Below are positions 8,336-18,461 of a stretch of 64,000 bases of DNA, piece by piece. Every line of letters begins with the position of its first letter. Positions within the stretch are counted from its first letter, which is position 1. The notes under the pieces were generated by a model. It was not told the origin of the DNA. It searched no databases and saw only the letters and a list, made by a program, of their open reading frames with translations. Made by a program: the position numbers and the translations under genes. This stretch comes from Arthrobacter sp. Marseille-P9274 (lineage in GTDB: Bacteria > Actinomycetota > Actinomycetes > Actinomycetales > Micrococcaceae). The stretch covers positions 1,462,033 through 1,526,032 of the forward strand of contig NZ_CAMPOV010000001.1 of assembly GCF_946892675.1 (NCBI RefSeq), in the 5' to 3' direction.

Positions 8336-10087
8336 ATGAACGAACAGCAGAACCAGGGCAACGATCCGGTACCGGCTGCGGCTCATGCCAACGAGCTGAC
8401 CATCGCCCAGCGGCAGATCAACGTCCTGCGCGACAAGATCCGCAACCTGGACAAGCAGTTGGCCGCGGCGACCGCCAACAACTCACGCATGGTCTCGATG
8501 CTGGAGTCGGCCAAGGCGGAGATCATCCGGCTCAAGGCCGCCTTGGAGCGCGATGGCGAGACGCCGTTCAGCTTCGCGACCATCCTGCAGGTGAACCAGC
8601 GGCAGCAGCCGCGTGCGGGCGTAACGACGACGGCGACCACGCAGGAGAGCGTGGACATCATCCAGTCCGGGCGCAAGCTGCGCGTCGCCGCCAGCCCGTT
8701 GATCAACCTGGCCCAGCTTTCCCCGGGCCAGGAAGTGCTGCTGAACGAGTCGCTGACGATCATCGCCGCCCTCGGCTTCGAACGTGCCGGCGAACTGGTC
8801 ACGATCAAGGAGCTCCTGGGTGCCGACCGGATCCTGGTGATCGGGCGGGCGGACGAGGAGCGCGTCGTCAAGCTCTCCGGCGAGCTGCTGGAGGAACGGA
8901 TCCGCGTCGGCGACGCCGTGTCGATCGATTCCCGGACCGGCTACGCGCTGGAGAAGATCCCGCGCAGCGAGGTGGAGAACCTCATCCTGGAGGAAGTGCC
9001 GGACATTTCCTACCAGGACATCGGCGGCCTCGGCCCCCAGATCGACGAGATCCGGGACGCCGTCGAGCTGCCATTCCTCTACCCGGACCTCTACCGCGAG
9101 CACGGGCTGAAGGCCCCGAAAGGCATCCTGCTCTACGGGCCTCCCGGCTGCGGCAAGACGCTGATCGCGAAGGCCGTGGCGAATTCGCTGGCAGCCCGGG
9201 CGCTGGAACGCGGCGGGCCGGAGGGGACGCGCAGCTACTTCCTGAACATCAAGGGCCCCGAGCTGCTGGACAAGTATGTCGGCGAGACGGAGCGGCACAT
9301 CCGCCTGATCTTCGCCCGCGCACGCGAGAAGGCCTCGGACGGCAGCCCGGTCGTCGTCTTCTTCGACGAGATGGACTCGCTCTTCCGCACCCGCGGGACC
9401 GGCGTCTCCTCCGACGTCGAGACCACCATCGTCCCGCAGCTGCTGAGCGAGATCGACGGCGTGGAGAAGCTGGAGAACGTGATTGTCATCGGCGCATCCA
9501 ACCGTGAGGACATGATCGATCCGGCCATCCTGCGTCCGGGCCGGCTGGACGTCAAGATCAAGATCCACCGGCCGGACGCCGAAGCGGCCGCGGAAATCTT
9601 CGCGAAGTACGTTACGACGGACCTGCCGATCCACGTGGACGACCTGGCCGAGCACGGCAATGACCGCCAGGCGACGGTGGACGCCATGATCCAGCGGACC
9701 GTCGAGGCGATGTACGCCAAGGAGAAGTCCACGGAGTACCTGGAGGTCACGTATGCCAGCGGCGACACGGAGATGCTCTACTTCAAGGACTTCAACTCCG
9801 GCGCCGTCATCCAGAACGTGGTGGACCGGGCCAAGAAGAACGCCATCAAGGACCTGCTGACCAACCAGCAGAAGGGACTGCGGATCGAACACCTGCTGCA
9901 TGGCGTCGTGGACGAGTTCCGCGAGCACGAGGACATGCCCAACACGACCAACCCGGACGACTGGGCACGCATCTCGGGCAAGAAGGGCGAGCGGATCACC
10001 TACATCCGCACGATTATCCAGGGCAAGGAAGGACAGGAGGCCGGCAAGGCCATCGAAACGACGGCAAATACGGGGCAGTACCTGTGA
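8336..10087 (+). CDS. arc: Proteasome-associated AAA ATPase (ARC/Mpa)
   Basis: This hexameric unfoldase recognises pupylated proteins and threads them into the 20S proteasome. The 583-residue chain has an N-terminal coiled coil (about 20-70) that binds Pup, an interdomain with two OB folds (about 85-235), then the AAA module. Walker A 'GPPGCGKT' is near 267, and Walker B '[10 protein letters not shown]' is near 339. 'ASNRED' (sensor 1) and an Arg finger in 'ILRPGRLD' are also present. The C-terminus is GQYL, whose penultimate Tyr opens the proteasome gate in known homologues. ATG 8336 gives better ribosome-site spacing than the adjacent GTG 8333. Its stop overlaps the dop start. Confidence 0.98.
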   Translation: MNEQQNQGNDPVPAAAHANELTIAQRQINVLRDKIRNLDKQLAAATANNSRMVSMLESAKAEIIRLKAALERDGETPFSFATILQVNQRQQPRAGVTTTATTQESVDIIQSGRKLRVAASPLINLAQLSPGQEVLLNESLTIIAALGFERAGELVTIKELLGADRILVIGRADEERVVKLSGELLEERIRVGDAVSIDSRTGYALEKIPRSEVENLILEEVPDISYQDIGGLGPQIDEIRDAVELPFLYPDLYREHGLKAPKGILLYGPPGCGKTLIAKAVANSLAARALERGGPEGTRSYFLNIKGPELLDKYVGETERHIRLIFARAREKASDGSPVVVFFDEMDSLFRTRGTGVSSDVETTIVPQLLSEIDGVEKLENVIVIGASNREDMIDPAILRPGRLDVKIKIHRPDAEAAAEIFAKYVTTDLPIHVDDLAEHGNDRQATVDAMIQRTVEAMYAKEKSTEYLEVTYASGDTEMLYFKDFNSGAVIQNVVDRAKKNAIKDLLTNQQKGLRIEHLLHGVVDEFREHEDMPNTTNPDDWARISGKKGERITYIRTIIQGKEGQEAGKAIETTANTGQYL

Positions 10088-11706
10088 GCGTCATCCGGGT
10101 GATGGGAACCGAGACGGAGTATGGCATCCATGCTCCGAGCGATCCGCTGGCCAACTCCACGGTGCTCTCGTCCCAGATCATCAATGCTTACGCGTCGACA
10201 GTGCGCGGCGGCATGGGAAACCTCGCCGGAACCAAGTGGGACTACACGGACGAGGAGCCGCTGCATGACGCCCGCGGCTGGTCCGTGTCCCGCGAGAACG
10301 CCGATCCCTCCCAGCTGACGGACCTGCCGCCGGTGCTTGACGCCGAGCAGATCGCCCTGGCCGGCGGCAGGCCCCCGTCCAGCGAGTTCTACTCCGAGGA
10401 CCCCGGCTCCGGCGGCGTCCTGATGAACATGGTGCTGAGCAACGGGGCGCGCCTCTACGTCGACCACGCCCATCCCGAATACTCCAGCCCGGAAGTGACC
10501 AGCCCCCGCGACGGCGTGCTGTGGGACAAGGCCGGCGACGTCGTCGTACTCCACGCACTCCGCCGCATAGCGCGCATGCCGGGCTTCGCCCCGGTCAATG
10601 TGTACAAGAACAACACGGACAACAAGTCCGTCTCCTATGGCGCGCACGAGAACTACCTGATGCCGCGCAGCGTGCCGTTCGGGAACATCGTCACGGGGCT
10701 CATCCCCTTCTTCGTCTCCCGCCAGGTCATCTGCGGTTCCGGGCGCGTGGGGCTCGGAGCCATGGGCAAGCACGGTGGCTACCAGATCAGCCAGCGCGCC
10801 GACTTCTTCGAGGCGGAGGTGGGCCTGGAGACGACCATCCGGCGCCCCATCGTCAACACCCGGGACGAGCCGCATGCCGTGGCGGAGAAATACCGCCGGC
10901 TGCACGTCATCATCGGCGACGCCAACCTGAGCGAGATATCGACCTACCTGCGGCTGGGAACGACGGCTCTCGTCCTGTCGATGATCGAGCACGGCGAGGC
11001 CCCGCGGATCGAGCTGCAGGAGCCGGTGCAGTCGCTGCAGGCCATCAGCCACGACCCGTCGCTGCAGCAGAAGGTCGCGCTGAAGGACGGCTCCATGATG
11101 ACCGGCCTCGACCTGCAGGAAATGTACCTGGAGGCGGCCCGGGAGCACTGCCGCAAGCATGGCCAGGACCACGGCCAGACGGCGGACGTCCTGCGCCGCT
11201 GGCAGGCCCTGCTGGACACCCTCCGGCGGGAACCAATGGATGCGGCGGCGCAGGTGGACTGGGTGGCCAAGCTCAAGCTGCTGCAGGCCTACCGGGACCG
11301 GGACTCGCTCGAGTGGTCCGATGCCCGGCTGGGGCTGATCGACCTGCAGTACGCGGACGTCCGGCCGGAGAAGGGGCTGTACCATCGCCTCGCCGCACGC
11401 GGCAAGATGGAACGGCTCTTCACCGATGAGCAGATCGCCACCGCCGTGACGGAACCGCCGCACGATACGAGGGCGTATTTCCGCGGCAAGTGCATTGAGC
11501 GCTTCCCTGTCGAGGTGGTCGGAGCCAGTTGGGATTCGGTGATTTTCGACCTGCCGAGCCGCCGCAAGCTGCAGCGCATACCCACGCGGGAGCCGCTGCG
11601 GGGGACCCGCGAACTGACCGGTCCGCTGTTCGATCAGGCGGCCTCGGCCGAGGAATTTATTTCAGCGTTGCTGGGCCCGGAAAGCGGGCCGGACGTGGCA
11701 CGATAA
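10084..11706 (+). CDS. dop: Depupylase/Pup deamidase Dop
   Basis: Dop deamidates the C-terminal Gln of Pup to Glu and also removes Pup from substrates. The 540-residue protein is a carboxylate-amine ligase fold related to PafA. It opens with '[12 protein letters not shown]' (ATP/Mg binding). It contains the long Dop-specific loop between about residues 37 and 75, and the active-site segment '[13 protein letters not shown]' (about 126-138) with the catalytic Asp. '[18 protein letters not shown]' and '[12 protein letters not shown]' are further conserved blocks. Start GTG 10084 overlaps the arc stop by 4 bp. Deamidase activity is needed because the local Pup ends in Gln. Confidence 0.97.
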   Translation: MSVIRVMGTETEYGIHAPSDPLANSTVLSSQIINAYASTVRGGMGNLAGTKWDYTDEEPLHDARGWSVSRENADPSQLTDLPPVLDAEQIALAGGRPPSSEFYSEDPGSGGVLMNMVLSNGARLYVDHAHPEYSSPEVTSPRDGVLWDKAGDVVVLHALRRIARMPGFAPVNVYKNNTDNKSVSYGAHENYLMPRSVPFGNIVTGLIPFFVSRQVICGSGRVGLGAMGKHGGYQISQRADFFEAEVGLETTIRRPIVNTRDEPHAVAEKYRRLHVIIGDANLSEISTYLRLGTTALVLSMIEHGEAPRIELQEPVQSLQAISHDPSLQQKVALKDGSMMTGLDLQEMYLEAAREHCRKHGQDHGQTADVLRRWQALLDTLRREPMDAAAQVDWVAKLKLLQAYRDRDSLEWSDARLGLIDLQYADVRPEKGLYHRLAARGKMERLFTDEQIATAVTEPPHDTRAYFRGKCIERFPVEVVGASWDSVIFDLPSRRKLQRIPTREPLRGTRELTGPLFDQAASAEEFISALLGPESGPDVAR

Positions 11707-11748
11707 GCAGTAAGCAAGAGTGTCGAACCCCACGAAGAGGAGGCCGTC

Positions 11749-11955
11749 ATGGCAACCCAGGACCGCAAGAACGTGGAAGGCCGCGTCCCGGAGGAGGAGT
11801 ACGACGACGTACCCGCGTCGCCGGAACCCGCACCTGAGGCCGGGGCAACCGCCGAGACGGAGGGCACGGACGATCTGCTCGACGAGATCGACGGGGTGCT
11901 GGAGCAGAACGCAGAGGAGTTCGTCCGGGGCTTTGTCCAGAAGGGCGGTCAGTAG
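11749..11955 (+). CDS. pup: Prokaryotic ubiquitin-like protein Pup
   Basis: Pup is the 68-residue protein tag that PafA attaches to substrate lysines. The chain is acidic and mostly disordered. The segment 'DLLDEIDGVLEQNAEEFVRGFVQKGGQ' forms the helix that binds the Arc coiled coil and the ligase groove; it is given here in part as residues around 42-65. The C-terminus is Gly-Gly-Gln, so the tag must first be deamidated by Dop to GGE. A strong GAGGAGG ribosome site precedes the ATG. It sits between dop and prcB with 3 bp to prcB, so it is co-transcribed with both. Confidence 0.98.
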   Translation: MATQDRKNVEGRVPEEEYDDVPASPEPAPEAGATAETEGTDDLLDEIDGVLEQNAEEFVRGFVQKGGQ

Positions 11956-11958
11956 CCC

Positions 11959-12798
11959 ATGAACCTGCCGGCGGGCGGACACAGCTCCATCTTTTCCCAG
12001 ATTTCGCACGCGGCCACGTCTTCGTTCAGCGAGTACCTGGCCCGGAGCGCACCGGACATGCTGCCCGGTGCCCGGACGGCCGGAATGCCGGCCGGCATGG
12101 TCGCTGAGACCGTGGCACCGCACGCGACGACGATCGTCGCCATGACGTACGCCGGAGGCGTGCTCATGGCAGGGGACCGGCGGGCAACGATGGGGAACAT
12201 GATCGCCAGCCGGCATATCGAGAAGGTCTTCCCCGCGGACATGTACTCCGTGCTGGGCGTCGCCGGCACGGCCGGCATCGCGCTGGACGTCACCCGACTG
12301 TTCCAGGTTGAGCTGGAGCACTACGAGAAGATTGAGGGCACTCTGCTGAGCCTCGAGGGCAAGGCCAACCGGCTCGGGGCCATGATCCGCGGCAACCTGC
12401 CGATGGCGCTCCAGGGGCTGGCCGTGATCCCGCTGTTCGCCGGCTTCGACCTGGACCGGAGGGTCGGACGGCTGTTCTCCTACGACGTCACGGGCGGCCG
12501 CTACGAGGAGCAGGAGCACCACTCCGTCGGCTCGGGCTCGGTTTTTGCCCGCGGCGCCCTGAAGAAGCTGTGGAAGCCGAACCTGGACGAGGAGCAGGCG
12601 GTGCTGGTCTCCGTCGAAGCGCTCTATGATGCCGCCGACGACGACTCCGCCACCGGCGGCCCCGACGTGGTCCGCCAGCTGTGGCCCGTCGTCTATACCG
12701 TCAATTCCGCCGGCGCCCGCCGCATCCCCGAACGGGACCTCGCAGCCGCCGCCGAAGCCGTGATCGCCTCGCGCGCTGTCGCCGGAAGGGAGGCCTAG
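11959..12798 (+). CDS. prcB: Proteasome subunit beta (PrcB)
   Basis: This is the catalytic beta subunit of the actinobacterial 20S proteasome. The first 56 residues of 279 are a propeptide; autocleavage between Ala56 and Thr57 in '[10 protein letters not shown]' exposes the N-terminal Thr nucleophile. The conserved '[12 protein letters not shown]' (Asp and Arg) and a Lys near '[11 protein letters not shown]' complete the active site. The Ntn-hydrolase core extends to about residue 265. It overlaps nothing but follows pup by 3 bp and is followed by prcA after 2 bp, so the two ring subunits are made from one message. Confidence 0.97.
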   Translation: MNLPAGGHSSIFSQISHAATSSFSEYLARSAPDMLPGARTAGMPAGMVAETVAPHATTIVAMTYAGGVLMAGDRRATMGNMIASRHIEKVFPADMYSVLGVAGTAGIALDVTRLFQVELEHYEKIEGTLLSLEGKANRLGAMIRGNLPMALQGLAVIPLFAGFDLDRRVGRLFSYDVTGGRYEEQEHHSVGSGSVFARGALKKLWKPNLDEEQAVLVSVEALYDAADDDSATGGPDVVRQLWPVVYTVNSAGARRIPERDLAAAAEAVIASRAVAGREA

Positions 12799-12800
12799 CC

Positions 12801-13526
12801 ATGACGCAGCAGTTCTATGTGTCTCCCGAGCAGCTGATGAAGGACCGGGCGGATTTCGCCCGGAAGGGGATCGCCCGGGGCCGGTCCGTGATGGTGCTCA
12901 GCTGCCGCGACGGCATCGCGCTCGTAGCTGAGAATCCCTCGCCCTCGCTGCACAAGATCGGCGAGATCTACGACCGGATCGCCTTCGCCGCCGTCGGCAA
13001 GTACAACGAGTTCGAGAGTCTGCGCCAGGCCGGCGTGCGCTACGCCGATGTACGCGGCTATTCGTATGACCGCGACGATGTCACCGCCCGCGGCCTGGCA
13101 AGCGTCTATGCACAGAGCCTGGGCACGGTCTTCACGGCGGACAGCAAACCCTTCGAGGTCGAGCTGGCCGTGGCCGAGGTCGGCCTCCGGCAGTCCGATG
13201 ACCATCTCTACCGCCTGACCTTCGACGGCTCCATCGCGGACGAACCGGATTTTGTCGTCATGGGCGGCCAGACCGAGGCCCTGACGGAATCGCTGCGCTC
13301 GGACTGGGACGCCGGCCATGATTTCGCCGAAGTCATCCGCTCGGCCGTGTCGGCCCTCGAGGGGAGCGCGGCCAACGGAGGCGAGAACGGCTCCGCGTCC
13401 CGCCGCCTGGGGCCCGACCAGCTCGAAGTGGCGGTGCTGGAGCGTGATCCGGAGTCCAGCCGGGGCAGCCGGAGGGCCTTCCGCAGGCTTTCTGCGGCAG
13501 AAGTGACGGAGATATTGGGGAAATGA
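12801..13526 (+). CDS. prcA: Proteasome subunit alpha (PrcA)
   Basis: This is the structural alpha subunit that forms the gated outer rings of the 20S particle and receives the C-terminus of Arc. The 241-residue protein begins '[23 protein letters not shown]', the alpha-type N-terminal helix and gate, and lacks a catalytic Thr. The segment '[23 protein letters not shown]' is the typical alpha-subunit beta strand with the H0-like preceding helix. A long Gly/Ala/Asn linker near 195-205 precedes the last strand. A longer frame opens upstream inside prcB, but ATG 12801 fits the family length and the 2-bp spacing. Confidence 0.97.
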   Translation: MTQQFYVSPEQLMKDRADFARKGIARGRSVMVLSCRDGIALVAENPSPSLHKIGEIYDRIAFAAVGKYNEFESLRQAGVRYADVRGYSYDRDDVTARGLASVYAQSLGTVFTADSKPFEVELAVAEVGLRQSDDHLYRLTFDGSIADEPDFVVMGGQTEALTESLRSDWDAGHDFAEVIRSAVSALEGSAANGGENGSASRRLGPDQLEVAVLERDPESSRGSRRAFRRLSAAEVTEILGK

Positions 13527-13527
13527 C

Positions 13528-14889
13528 ATGGACAGGCGCATCTTCGGCATAGAGACCGAATTCGGAATTTCCTACTCGGCTCCTGATTCGCGGCCGCTTT
13601 CTCCCGAGGAAGTGGCACGGTACCTCTTCCGCAAGGTGGTGACCTGGGGCCGATCCTCCAATGTGTTCCTCACCAATGGCTCCCGCCTCTACCTGGATGT
13701 CGGGTCCCATCCGGAATATGCGACAGCCGAGTGCGACGACGTCGCGCAGCTCATCGCCCAGGACCGCGCCGGGGAGCTGATCCTCGAAGACCTGATGAAC
13801 GAGGCGCAGGACCGGCTGCGCCACGAGGGGTTCGACGGCAACGTCTACCTCTTCAAGAACAACACGGATTCGGCCGGCAACTCCTACGGCAGCCACGAGA
13901 ACTACCTGATTCCGCGAAAGCTCGAGTTCTCCCGGCTCGCCGACATCCTGATCCCCTTCCTCGTGACCCGCCAAGTGCTGGTGGGCGCCGGCAAGGTCCT
14001 GCGGACACAGAACGGCTCCCTCTTCGCCTTCTCGCAGCGGGCGGACCACATCTGGGAGGGCGTATCTTCGGCGACCACGCGGTCCCGGCCCATCATCAAC
14101 ACCAGGGACGAGCCGCACGCCGACGCGGAGTTCTACCGCCGGCTGCACGTCATCAACGGGGACTCGAATATGTCGGAAACGACCACCCTGCTGAAGATCG
14201 GCACGGTCGACCTCCTGCTGCGGATGATCGAGGCCGGCGTCATCATGCGGGACCTGCGGCTGGAGAACCCGATCCGCAGCATCCGGGACATCTCCCACGA
14301 CCTCAGCGGGGCCCGGCCGCTGCGGCTCGCCAACGGCAAGGATATGAACGCCCTGCAGATGCAGCGCGAGTACCTGGCCAAGGCGGAGGACTTCGTCCGC
14401 GCGAACGGGGCCCATAATCCGCATGTCGGAAGGATCCTCGACCTGTGGAACCGGACCCTGACGGCGGTCGAGACCCGGAACTACTCGGGAATCGACACGG
14501 AGATCGACTGGGCCATCAAGAAGAAGCTGATCGACAGGTTCAGCCAGCGGCACGGGCTGGACCTGGACTCGGCCCGGGTCGCGCAGCTGGACTTGGCCTA
14601 CCACGACATTTCACGGCGCCGCGGGCTGTTCTTCCTGCTGCAGGCGCGCGGTGAAGCCGCCCGCGTAGTGCAGGAACCGGAGGTGAAGTCCGCCGTCGAC
14701 AATCCGCCGCAGACGACGCGCGCCAAGCTCCGGGGCGACTTCGTCCGGGCCGCCCGCGAGCACGGGCGTGATTTCACAGTGGACTGGGTCCACCTGAAGC
14801 TCAACGACCGCTCCCAGCAGACCATCCTGTGCAAGGATCCGTTCAAGAACGTGGATGAACGGGTGGAGGCCCTGCTGGCGACACTATGA
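13528..14889 (+). CDS. pafA: Pup--protein ligase PafA
   Basis: PafA uses ATP to phosphorylate the C-terminal Glu of Pup and joins it to substrate lysine side chains. The 453-residue protein starts '[17 protein letters not shown]', the ligase counterpart of the Dop opening, and lacks the Dop loop. The active-site Asp lies in '[17 protein letters not shown]' (about residues 55-71). '[18 protein letters not shown]' and '[13 protein letters not shown]' align with Dop. The C-terminal 70 residues form the small domain that binds the Pup helix. ATG 13528 is 1 bp after the prcA stop, so it is the last tightly packed gene of the operon. Confidence 0.98.
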   Translation: MDRRIFGIETEFGISYSAPDSRPLSPEEVARYLFRKVVTWGRSSNVFLTNGSRLYLDVGSHPEYATAECDDVAQLIAQDRAGELILEDLMNEAQDRLRHEGFDGNVYLFKNNTDSAGNSYGSHENYLIPRKLEFSRLADILIPFLVTRQVLVGAGKVLRTQNGSLFAFSQRADHIWEGVSSATTRSRPIINTRDEPHADAEFYRRLHVINGDSNMSETTTLLKIGTVDLLLRMIEAGVIMRDLRLENPIRSIRDISHDLSGARPLRLANGKDMNALQMQREYLAKAEDFVRANGAHNPHVGRILDLWNRTLTAVETRNYSGIDTEIDWAIKKKLIDRFSQRHGLDLDSARVAQLDLAYHDISRRRGLFFLLQARGEAARVVQEPEVKSAVDNPPQTTRAKLRGDFVRAAREHGRDFTVDWVHLKLNDRSQQTILCKDPFKNVDERVEALLATL

Positions 14890-14976
14890 CCGCTGTTCAG
14901 ATTTCTCTGCGACAATGACCCACAGCGGAGCCGGCCGTTCCGCTGTCCTGCCGATGCACCTGACGAAAGTAGTACC

Positions 14977-15885
14977 GTGCGCAAAATTCTCACCATGCTT
15001 CTGCCGGCTGCCCTGCTGCTGACCGCCTGCGGCTCCGCGGGACAAGGGTCCGACAGCCTGGACGACGTCACCGTTACTCCGGAAAAAGCCGGCGCCGCGC
15101 CTGCCGTGGAGTTCGAAGCTCCGCTGGAGCTGCCGGAGACCACCGCGCAGGTGCTCGAGTCCGGCTCGGGTGAGGGCGCCGGTGCCGTCGACGGCCAGTG
15201 GCTGCGTTTCCATTACGTGGCCTACGACGCCGTCACCGGTGAAGCCCAGGGCGACACCTTTTCCACGGCCGAGCAGACGCTGCAGCTCAACGCGGAGATG
15301 AAGAAGGCCGACGCGGGTCTGTACGACGCGCTGGAGGGGGCCAAGGCGGGAGACCAGGTGGGCTACTACCTGAAGCCGCAGGCCGCCGCGGGCGCGAGCA
15401 GCCCGGCGCAGCATCCGCAGCTGCTGGTCCTGAGCATCGGGCGGGTCAAGGACGGGGCGGCCAAGGCGGATGCCAAGGAGGTCGCAGAGCTGGAGAAGGC
15501 CGGCAAGCTGCCCAAGGTCACCCTGGACGGCAAGGGCGTTCCCTCGGTCAAGATCCCGGAAGGAACCGACGCTCCGGACAACCTGATCGTCCAGGTGCTG
15601 GACGAGGGCGACGGCAAGGAAGCCACGGCCGAGAGCACCGTCAAGGCGAACTACGCCGGGTGGAACTGGTCGGAAGGCAAAGAATTCGATTCGAGCTTCA
15701 GCCGCGGCGAGCCGACCGAGTTCCCGCTCAGCGGCGTGATCCCCGGCTGGACCCAGGGCCTGACCGGGCTCAAGGAAGGCGCAAAGGTTGTGCTGACCAT
15801 CCCGACGGAGCTCGCGTACGTCCAGGGGCAGGGCGATGCCTCCGGCGACCTGGTCTTCTACGTCGAGCTGACCGAAGTAAAGTAG
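14977..15885 (+). CDS. FKBP-type peptidyl-prolyl isomerase lipoprotein
   Basis: This is a 302-residue secreted lipoprotein. The signal peptide ends in a lipobox 'LLTACGS', with Cys18 as the lipid-anchored residue. Two FKBP-like domains follow: residues about 55-160 are degenerate, and residues about 195-302 carry recognisable features ('VKANYAGWNWSEGKEFDSSF', 'PGWTQGLTGLKEGAKV', 'IPTELAY'). The second domain should catalyse proline isomerisation of extracytoplasmic proteins; the first may only bind. It starts at GTG (14977), and a 35-bp gap leads to the cytoplasmic FKBP gene. It lies 87 bp behind pafA and is probably transcribed with or just after that operon. Confidence 0.9.
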   Translation: MRKILTMLLPAALLLTACGSAGQGSDSLDDVTVTPEKAGAAPAVEFEAPLELPETTAQVLESGSGEGAGAVDGQWLRFHYVAYDAVTGEAQGDTFSTAEQTLQLNAEMKKADAGLYDALEGAKAGDQVGYYLKPQAAAGASSPAQHPQLLVLSIGRVKDGAAKADAKEVAELEKAGKLPKVTLDGKGVPSVKIPEGTDAPDNLIVQVLDEGDGKEATAESTVKANYAGWNWSEGKEFDSSFSRGEPTEFPLSGVIPGWTQGLTGLKEGAKVVLTIPTELAYVQGQGDASGDLVFYVELTEVK

Positions 15886-15920
15886 CTAGTTCCCACACCC
15901 CTTCAGGAAGGTAACCATCC

Positions 15921-16316
15921 ATGTCTTTCGGCAAGCGCGAATACGACCGGCAGAAGCCCGAGATCGATTTCCCGGGCACCGAGGCTCCCACCGAGCTGAA
16001 CATCGAGGACATCATCGTCGGTGACGGCGCGGAGGCCAAGCCGGGCGACACCGTGTCGACGCACTATGTAGGCGTCGCCTGGTCCACGGGCGAAGAATTC
16101 GACGCTTCCTGGAACCGCGGTGCGCCGCTCGACTTCCGCGTGGGCGTCGGACAGGTCATCCAGGGCTGGGACCAGGGCCTGCTGGGCATGAAGGTCGGCG
16201 GCCGCCGCCGCCTGGAGATTCCTTCGGAGCTCGCCTACGGCCAGCGCGGCGCCGGTTCCGCCATCGCACCGGGCGAATCCCTCATCTTCGTCGTCGACCT
16301 GCTCGGCGTCCGCTGA
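15921..16316 (+). CDS. FKBP-type peptidyl-prolyl cis-trans isomerase
   Basis: This 131-residue single-domain isomerase has no signal peptide and is therefore cytoplasmic. The drug-binding pocket residues of the FKBP fold are visible in 'VSTHYVGVAWSTGEEFDASW', 'VIQGWDQGLLGMKVGGRR' and 'IPSELAYGQRGAG', and the length matches the minimal domain. A good AGGAAGG ribosome site precedes the ATG. It appears to be a paralogue of the second domain of the preceding lipoprotein (shared 'EEFD' and 'GW.QGL.G.K.G' pattern), so local duplication is likely. A long hairpin directly after the stop ends the transcript. Confidence 0.95.
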   Translation: MSFGKREYDRQKPEIDFPGTEAPTELNIEDIIVGDGAEAKPGDTVSTHYVGVAWSTGEEFDASWNRGAPLDFRVGVGQVIQGWDQGLLGMKVGGRRRLEIPSELAYGQRGAGSAIAPGESLIFVVDLLGVR

Positions 16317-16335
16317 CCGCCGCTTCGCACGAAGA

Positions 16336-16376
16336 CCGGGGCGCAGTAACGTTAGTTCATCGTTACTGCGCCCCGG
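16336..16376. terminator. Strong hairpin terminator between FKBP and pafBC
   Basis: A perfect 16-bp stem (16336-16351 with 16361-16376, CCGGGGCGCAGTAACG and its complement) encloses a 9-nt loop. There is no T-run, as is common for GC-rich actinobacterial terminators. It insulates pafBC from the proteasome operon. Confidence 0.75.
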
Positions 16377-16419
16377 GCCGGTTAACCATGCCGACCGCGC
16401 CGCACAGTAAGTTGGAAGC

Positions 16420-18459
16420 ATGTCCGCGTCCAAGACTGAACGTCTGCTCAACCTGCTGATCGCCCTGCTGGAACGCCAGCGGGGGTACAGCAAAGAGGAA
16501 CTGCGATCCCTGATCCAGCCGTACCGGGAGGCGACCAGCGAGGAAGCCTTCAACCGGCTCTTCGAACGGGACAAGGACGACCTGCGTGAAATGGGCGTCC
16601 CCGTCGAGACCTTCAGCGAGGACACGTTCTTCGACTCCGACCACGCCGTCGCCCGGTACCGGATCGACCGGAAGGCCTACCGCCTCCCGGAACTCTCGTT
16701 CACGGCCGAGGAAACCGCCGTCCTGTCCCTGGCCTCGAGAATCTGGCAGCAGGCTTCCCTCGGGTCCGCGGCAGCCCGCGCCGTGCGTCGGCTGGATGTC
16801 CACGGAGCACTGGCCGAGGGTGATTCGCTCATCGGGATCGAGCCGCGGTTACGGACCGCCGAGCCCGCCTTCGACGAGCTGCTGAAAGCAGTCCTTGGGC
16901 ACTACCCCGTCTCTTTTGAGTACCGGGCGGCCACGAGCACCGAGACCAGCGTCCGGCGGGTGGAACCCTGGGGCCTCGGGAACCGGTTCGGCCACTGGTA
17001 CCTCTCCGGCTTCGACGTCGACCGGCAAGGACAGCGGACCTTCAGGCTGTCCCGGATCAGCTCCGGCATCAAGAAGCTCGGCGGCGAGGTGGAGGTGCCC
17101 GCGGACTTCACGATGCGGGCGGCCTTGGACGCCTTGGACCCTGCGCGGGAGCACGGGACGGCCAGGCTCCTGCTGAAGCCGGGCCGGGCACAGTCCCTGC
17201 GGGCCGCGGCGTCGCATCCCCCGTCCCCAGCGGCTGCCGATGCAGGCGACGGCCGAGGGGACGCCCCACGTGACGGCTGGGACGAGCTGGAGTGCCCCTA
17301 CACCGACGTCGAAATCCTCGCCGAAGAGATCGCCTCGCACGGCGCAAACGCCATCGCGCTGGCACCGCAGGAGCTCGTCGACGCCGTGGTGCGCCGCTTC
17401 CAAGGTGCCCTCGACGCGGCGGCCGCGCCCCCGCCGTCGTACGCGTTCACCGCCGCCGCAGGAACGGCGGGCCACAAGAAATCCTCCTCGCTGGACCGCC
17501 TGCCGCGCCTGCTGGACCTGGTCTCCTACGTCACCGGCAACCCGGGCGTGGAGCTGGAGGCCACGGCCAGGAAGTTCGGCATCAGCCGATCGCAGCTGAT
17601 CAACGACCTGAACCTGCTCTTCGTGTGCGGCACGCCGGGCTACGGCCCGGACCAGCTGATCGAAGTGCATTGGGACAACGACACCATCTTCATCGAGAAC
17701 GCGGACGAGATTTCCCCGACCGTGCGGCTGAGCATCGACGAGGCGCTCTCACTGGTGGTCGGGCTGCAGGCGCTGGAAACCGTCCCCGGCGTGGGGGAGC
17801 GGCCTGCTGTGCGGAGCGCCCTGAGCAAGCTGCTGGAGGCCACCGGGGGCGAGCACGGGCTGCACCGGTCGCTGGCGGCTGACTTCGACGCGGAGGCGAC
17901 GACGGCCGAGGTCCAGGCGCTCCAGGACGCGGTGGCCGCCCGCGAAACGCTGCGGATCGAGTACCTGGTCTCGTCGCGGGACGAGATGACCGAACGCGAG
18001 ATCGATCCACTGCAGGTCTTTGCCGTCAACGGCCACTGGTATACGGAGGCGTGGTGCCACGACAGGCAGGCCGTGCGGCAGTTCCGCGCGGACAAGATCC
18101 GCACCCTGCAGCGGACCGGGCGCAGCTTCCGGCCGCATGCACAGCCCGGCTCCGAGTTCCCGCAGTCTCTCTTTACCCCGCGCGATTCCGACCAGCGGGC
18201 CGTGCTGCAGCTCTCGCCGCGCCTGGCCGACCTGGGGGACCAGTACAACGCCGAGCGGCAAAGCGCCCTGCCCGGCGGCGGGGTGGCGGCCGAGCTGCGG
18301 CTGGGCACAACGGCCATAATTGCCCCGCTGGTAGCCCGGTACGGCGGCGAGGTGAGGGTGCTGGAACCACAGGAACTGGTGGCCGCCACCGTTGAGTGGC
18401 TGAGGGCCGCCGCGGCGGTGTATTCGGAAAACCCCAAGGCCCGGGGACTAGACTCCTAA
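16420..18459 (+). CDS. pafBC: PafBC fused transcriptional regulator (WYL domains)
   Basis: PafBC activates DNA-damage genes in actinobacteria independently of LexA; in mycobacteria it is two proteins, PafB and PafC, whereas Arthrobacter has them fused. This 679-residue chain carries both halves. Module 1 has a winged helix at 1-80, a WYL domain with 'GHWYLSGFDVDRQGQRTFRL' near 190, and a C-terminal WCX region. Module 2 has a second winged helix near 345-430 ('ATARKFGISRSQLINDLNLL'), a WYL domain with 'NGHWYTEAWCHDRQAVRQFR' near 530, and a second WCX. The low-complexity stretch around 265-285 and the Ala-rich linker near 330-345 join domains. It has its own transcription unit after a strong terminator. 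Confidence 0.96.
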   Translation: MSASKTERLLNLLIALLERQRGYSKEELRSLIQPYREATSEEAFNRLFERDKDDLREMGVPVETFSEDTFFDSDHAVARYRIDRKAYRLPELSFTAEETAVLSLASRIWQQASLGSAAARAVRRLDVHGALAEGDSLIGIEPRLRTAEPAFDELLKAVLGHYPVSFEYRAATSTETSVRRVEPWGLGNRFGHWYLSGFDVDRQGQRTFRLSRISSGIKKLGGEVEVPADFTMRAALDALDPAREHGTARLLLKPGRAQSLRAAASHPPSPAAADAGDGRGDAPRDGWDELECPYTDVEILAEEIASHGANAIALAPQELVDAVVRRFQGALDAAAAPPPSYAFTAAAGTAGHKKSSSLDRLPRLLDLVSYVTGNPGVELEATARKFGISRSQLINDLNLLFVCGTPGYGPDQLIEVHWDNDTIFIENADEISPTVRLSIDEALSLVVGLQALETVPGVGERPAVRSALSKLLEATGGEHGLHRSLAADFDAEATTAEVQALQDAVAARETLRIEYLVSSRDEMTEREIDPLQVFAVNGHWYTEAWCHDRQAVRQFRADKIRTLQRTGRSFRPHAQPGSEFPQSLFTPRDSDQRAVLQLSPRLADLGDQYNAERQSALPGGGVAAELRLGTTAIIAPLVARYGGEVRVLEPQELVAATVEWLRAAAAVYSENPKARGLDS

Positions 18460-18461
18460 CC

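Noticed and set aside
10000-11463. 487-codon minus-strand frame opposite dop
   Set aside because: It runs antisense to an intact dop with diagnostic motifs and shows no domain; a GC-rich shadow frame.
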